From contig NZ_QLVE01000002.1 in NCBI RefSeq assembly GCF_003331145.1, positions 62,001-126,000 on the forward strand: 64,000 nucleotides of DNA. The letters are read 5' to 3'. Source of the DNA: Exiguobacterium sp. TNDT2. GTDB taxonomy: Bacteria; Bacillota; Bacilli; Exiguobacteriales; Exiguobacteriaceae. This document shows, piece after piece, positions 61,786-64,000 of this stretch (the stretch's first letter is position 1; each line of letters starts with the position of its first letter). The notes beneath the pieces were generated by a model. It was not told the origin of the DNA, did not search any database, and saw nothing but the letters and a program-made list of their open reading frames with translations. The translations under genes and the position numbers were made by a program.

Positions 61786-62643
61786 TTATAAGTTTTTAGC
61801 ATTGAATGTGTCACCGCCCTGAATCGTCCCGTTTTGGAACCCTTTGTCGAACCAGCGTTTCCGCTGATCAGACGTCCCATGGGTGAACGAGTCTGGCGTC
61901 ACATAGCCGCGTGCCTGTTTTTGAAGCGTGTCATCCCCGATTTGATGCGCCGCGTTCATCGCCTCTTCGACATCTCCAGCTTCGAGGTAACCCAACCCTT
62001 GAGCGTGGTGGGCCCAAACGCCCGCATAGTAATCGGCCTGAAGCTCGAAGCGGACCAAATATTTATTGAACTGCGTCTCACTCATCTCGTTACGGAGCGG
62101 CATAATCTCATCCGTCGTTCCGAGCAGTGTCTGCACGTGATGGCCGACCTCGTGGGCGACGACATATGCCATCGCAAAGTCACCCGGTGCATTGAAGCGC
62201 TGGCTCAAGTCATCGTAAAAACTCAAGTCGATATATAATTTCTGATCACCCGGACAGTAAAACGGCCCGACCGCTGACCCAGCAATTCCACACGCCGATT
62301 CGACCTGGTCTTTATAGATGACGAGCGTCGGCTCCCGATACGTCAATCCGTTCTCCGCGAAAAGATCGGTCCATACTTCCTCGGTATCCCTTAGCACGAC
62401 CGACACGAAGTCCGCCATCTCTTCTTCCCGGGCTGACCCTTCATACGTGCCCGATGTCTGTTGTGGTTCTCCGAGTCCGATGTTGTTGACGATGTCCCCT
62501 GGATTACCACCATTGAGCAAGGTGAAGACGATGACTAAAATCAGTCCGAAGCCTCCGCCGACCCCCGCGATTCCCCTCCCGCCGACACGTTGTCCCCGTC
62601 GATCCTCGACGTTCCGACTTGCTTGTCTGCCTTTCCATTTCAT
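61786..62643 (-). CDS. Neutral zinc metallopeptidase (YpfJ family)
   Basis: 285 residues, predicted membrane-anchored zinc peptidase. N-terminal basic segment (MKWKGRQASRNVEDRRG), one membrane segment at about 25-43, then extracytoplasmic domain with HEVGHH (zinc-binding Glu-x-x-His site) preceded by AMAYVVA and the ELQADYYAGVWAHH third ligand. Two Cys (CGIAGSAVGPFYC) may form a disulfide. ATG 62643 with GGAGG. Confidence 0.9.
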   Translation of the reverse strand: MKWKGRQASRNVEDRRGQRVGGRGIAGVGGGFGLILVIVFTLLNGGNPGDIVNNIGLGEPQQTSGTYEGSAREEEMADFVSVVLRDTEEVWTDLFAENGLTYREPTLVIYKDQVESACGIAGSAVGPFYCPGDQKLYIDLSFYDDLSQRFNAPGDFAMAYVVAHEVGHHVQTLLGTTDEIMPLRNEMSETQFNKYLVRFELQADYYAGVWAHHAQGLGYLEAGDVEEAMNAAHQIGDDTLQKQARGYVTPDSFTHGTSDQRKRWFDKGFQNGTIQGGDTFNAKNL

Positions 62644-62807
62644 GCGCCTGTTCCTCCTACGTCTAGTCTGTCTTGTTCCATACCCGGTTTGAAGCCATTT
62701 CGCACCTGTATTTTTTATTTCCGTCGTTCCTTTTCCTGATTTTGTTCTTTTCACACCATCTTCGTTTCACTAAACTGAAAGAGAACGAATAAAAAGGAGG
62801 AACCTAT

Positions 62808-62996
62808 ATGCCATACGTAACTGTCAAGATGCTTCTTGGCCGTACGGTCGAACAAAAGCGCGCGTTGATTGAAAAAGTGACAGACGCCGTCTCGGAAACG
62901 ACGAACGCACCGAAAGAAAACATCACCGTTTTTATCGAAGAGATGGACGCAACGCACTACGGCCAAGCCGGCGTTATGCACGCGGACAAGAAGTAA
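62808..62996 (+). CDS. 4-oxalocrotonate tautomerase-like protein
   Basis: 62 residues, tautomerase superfamily (YwhB-like); Pro2, exposed as the N-terminus after Met removal, is the catalytic base. Motif PYVTVKMLLGRTVEQKRAL and the beta-hairpin ITVFIEEM match the family. Trimer or hexamer in the cytoplasm; physiological substrate unknown. Ribosome site AAGGAGG. Confidence 0.9.
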   Translation: MPYVTVKMLLGRTVEQKRALIEKVTDAVSETTNAPKENITVFIEEMDATHYGQAGVMHADKK

Positions 62997-63003
62997 CCAA
63001 CAC

Positions 63004-63031
63004 GACCGCCCTTCCAACTCGGAGGGCGGTC
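63004..63031. terminator. Bidirectional terminator
   Basis: GACCGCCCT/AGGGCGGTC arms with loop TCCAACTCGG between convergent genes. Confidence 0.8.
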
Positions 63032-63036
63032 GTTGT

Positions 63037-64000
63037 TTAGTCTTCTAAATTCACTTCAAACCGCTCGTTCGGCACGGTCGGCTTAATGAGATGACGCGTC
63101 GCACGCCAAATGTGATAGCCGATCCGGTCGAGCCAGAGAAGGGCCTGGACTTTTTGAATCGTTTGGTCCATCTCGAGCTGATTGGCCGCCGTCTCTTCGA
63201 GCAGTTCGGCCCGGTGCGCTTTCCTGTATTCGGCAAGTTGTTTTGAGACCGTCTTCCACTGCCGCGACTCTTCCGGAGGCGTGTGATGATTGAGCGTCTC
63301 GACCATATCGAGTTCATGCAAGACAAGTTGACGTGCGACCAAGAAGTCCGTATCTCGAAGCGCATCGACCGGGTCGACTTCACGCATGACGAACAGCCAC
63401 CGCTCCAAGTGGTCGATTGTATGAAGCAACGATACGTGCTGTCCATAGTCGTTGCGGCCTCGCCCTTCCTCCAATTGAATCGTGCTCAAAAAGACACGGA
63501 CGTCTCCGAGCGTTTTCTCGACGAGTTGAAGTTCATCGTCGCGTTTTTCACCTTCCGTCAGCAACAGTTTCGTCTCGTTGCCGAGATACCGCTCAATCTC
63601 AATCAAAGATCGCCGAGCGGCCTCGAGCGCGACTGTCGGAATGCGGGCCATGTTTGGGTTTAAAAAACGGGTCAGTTTCTCGGAGCGGCTCGGAATCCAT
63701 TTGAGCAGCTGTCGACTGAACGCCTCATGAAACGGCAAAAACGTGAACACCCCGAGCAGATGGAACGACGTGTGGAACAAAGCAAGCCGCAACAATTCGT
63801 TCCAGTCGAGGCGCTCGGCCACACCGTTGACTACACCGAACAAGAGCGGGAACGTCAGCCAGCCAATCAGTAAAATCGAGCCGTGGACGAGCAGATGGGC
63901 GAGGACAATCCGGCGAGCCGACTTCCAACCTCCAATCGATCCGAGCGCGACGACGAGACTCGTCCCGGCGCTTTGCCCTAGGACAAGTAGACAGGCTTGA
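63037..64000 (-). CDS. Na+/phosphate cotransporter (NptA-type), partial
   Basis: The reading frame runs off the right edge; the part here is the C-terminal 320 residues. Near the edge LVLGQSAGTSLVVALGSIGG corresponds to the GQ-S/T-rich binding repeat of the Na_Pi_cotrans domain, then two membrane segments, then a long cytoplasmic PhoU-like helical domain (about 200 residues, e.g. LEAARRSLIEIERYLGNETK). A start at 63843 (ATG in frame) is only an internal Met. Ends at the bidirectional terminator. Confidence 0.88.
   Translation of the reverse strand, partial: QACLLVLGQSAGTSLVVALGSIGGWKSARRIVLAHLLVHGSILLIGWLTFPLLFGVVNGVAERLDWNELLRLALFHTSFHLLGVFTFLPFHEAFSRQLLKWIPSRSEKLTRFLNPNMARIPTVALEAARRSLIEIERYLGNETKLLLTEGEKRDDELQLVEKTLGDVRVFLSTIQLEEGRGRNDYGQHVSLLHTIDHLERWLFVMREVDPVDALRDTDFLVARQLVLHELDMVETLNHHTPPEESRQWKTVSKQLAEYRKAHRAELLEETAANQLEMDQTIQKVQALLWLDRIGYHIWRATRHLIKPTVPNERFEVNLED

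Overview
The window looks like chromosome of a low-GC-phylum (Bacillota, Bacillales) bacterium whose own base composition is moderately GC-rich. Gene order matches the Bacillus subtilis prfA-prmC-ywlC-ywlE-rpiB-ywlG-glyA and tdk-rpmE-rho-glpX-murZ-tal-fbaA-spo0F-pyrG-rpoE-ywjF blocks, but the sporulation genes of that neighbourhood (for example spoIIR) are absent. Together with the MupG/MurQ/MurR set, YwhD and YwiB, this suggests Exiguobacterium or a close relative; the genus is an inference from synteny and composition, not from a marker gene.

Region by region. 1-3.4 kb: a two-component system (small membrane protein, OmpR-type regulator, sensor kinase running off the left edge) split by a decayed IS200/IS605-type TnpB element. 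3.5-11.8 kb: one-carbon metabolism and translation block (glyA, ywlG, rpiB, ywlE, tsaC, prmC, prfA, tdk) with an esterase gene inserted on the opposite strand. 11.9-25.7 kb: NhaP-type antiporter, rpmE (type B), rho, a secreted NlpC/P60 hydrolase, a DUF421 protein, a drug-type ABC exporter, glpX, a MurA paralogue with a changed active site, tal, fbaA, a Spo0F-like regulator, and glpD with a terminator-like leader. 25.9-36 kb: old-yellow-enzyme-type reductase, small regulators, acetyltransferase, TVP38-type membrane protein, pyrG with a CTP-type attenuator, rpoE, HemAT-like chemoreceptor, fadF with a FadR-type operator. 36-41.5 kb: membrane protein, acetyltransferases, YwiB, a GH13 alpha-glucosidase behind a LacI-type operator, and a TipAL-like MerR regulator. 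41.5-48.1 kb: an accessory sugar-nucleotide module (dehydratase, shortened epimerase, aminotransferase, formyltransferase-like protein) accompanied by two proteins built only of HNH-associated repeats. 48.1-56.8 kb: SbtA-type bicarbonate transporter behind a structured leader, speB/speE, an EAL phosphodiesterase, a 49-residue lipoprotein, cardiolipin synthase, dicarboxylate symporter, ywhD. 56.9-61.7 kb: MurNAc recycling operon (murR, GNAT, murQ, murP, mupG). 61.8-64 kb: zinc metallopeptidase, tautomerase, Na/Pi cotransporter running off the right edge.

Most genes lie on the minus strand in short operons ended by strong hairpin terminators, many of them bidirectional. The most notable observations are (i) a leader upstream of the sbtA-like gene with mutually exclusive antiterminator and terminator pairings, (ii) a MurA/MurZ paralogue in which the catalytic Cys is Tyr through one codon (TAT), (iii) an internally deleted, frameshifted TnpB that keeps its right-end structure and sits exactly behind the stop codon of the response regulator, and (iv) two repeat-only proteins with a 62-residue period at the sugar-nucleotide module. 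All calls come from reading the sequence; no database search was run.
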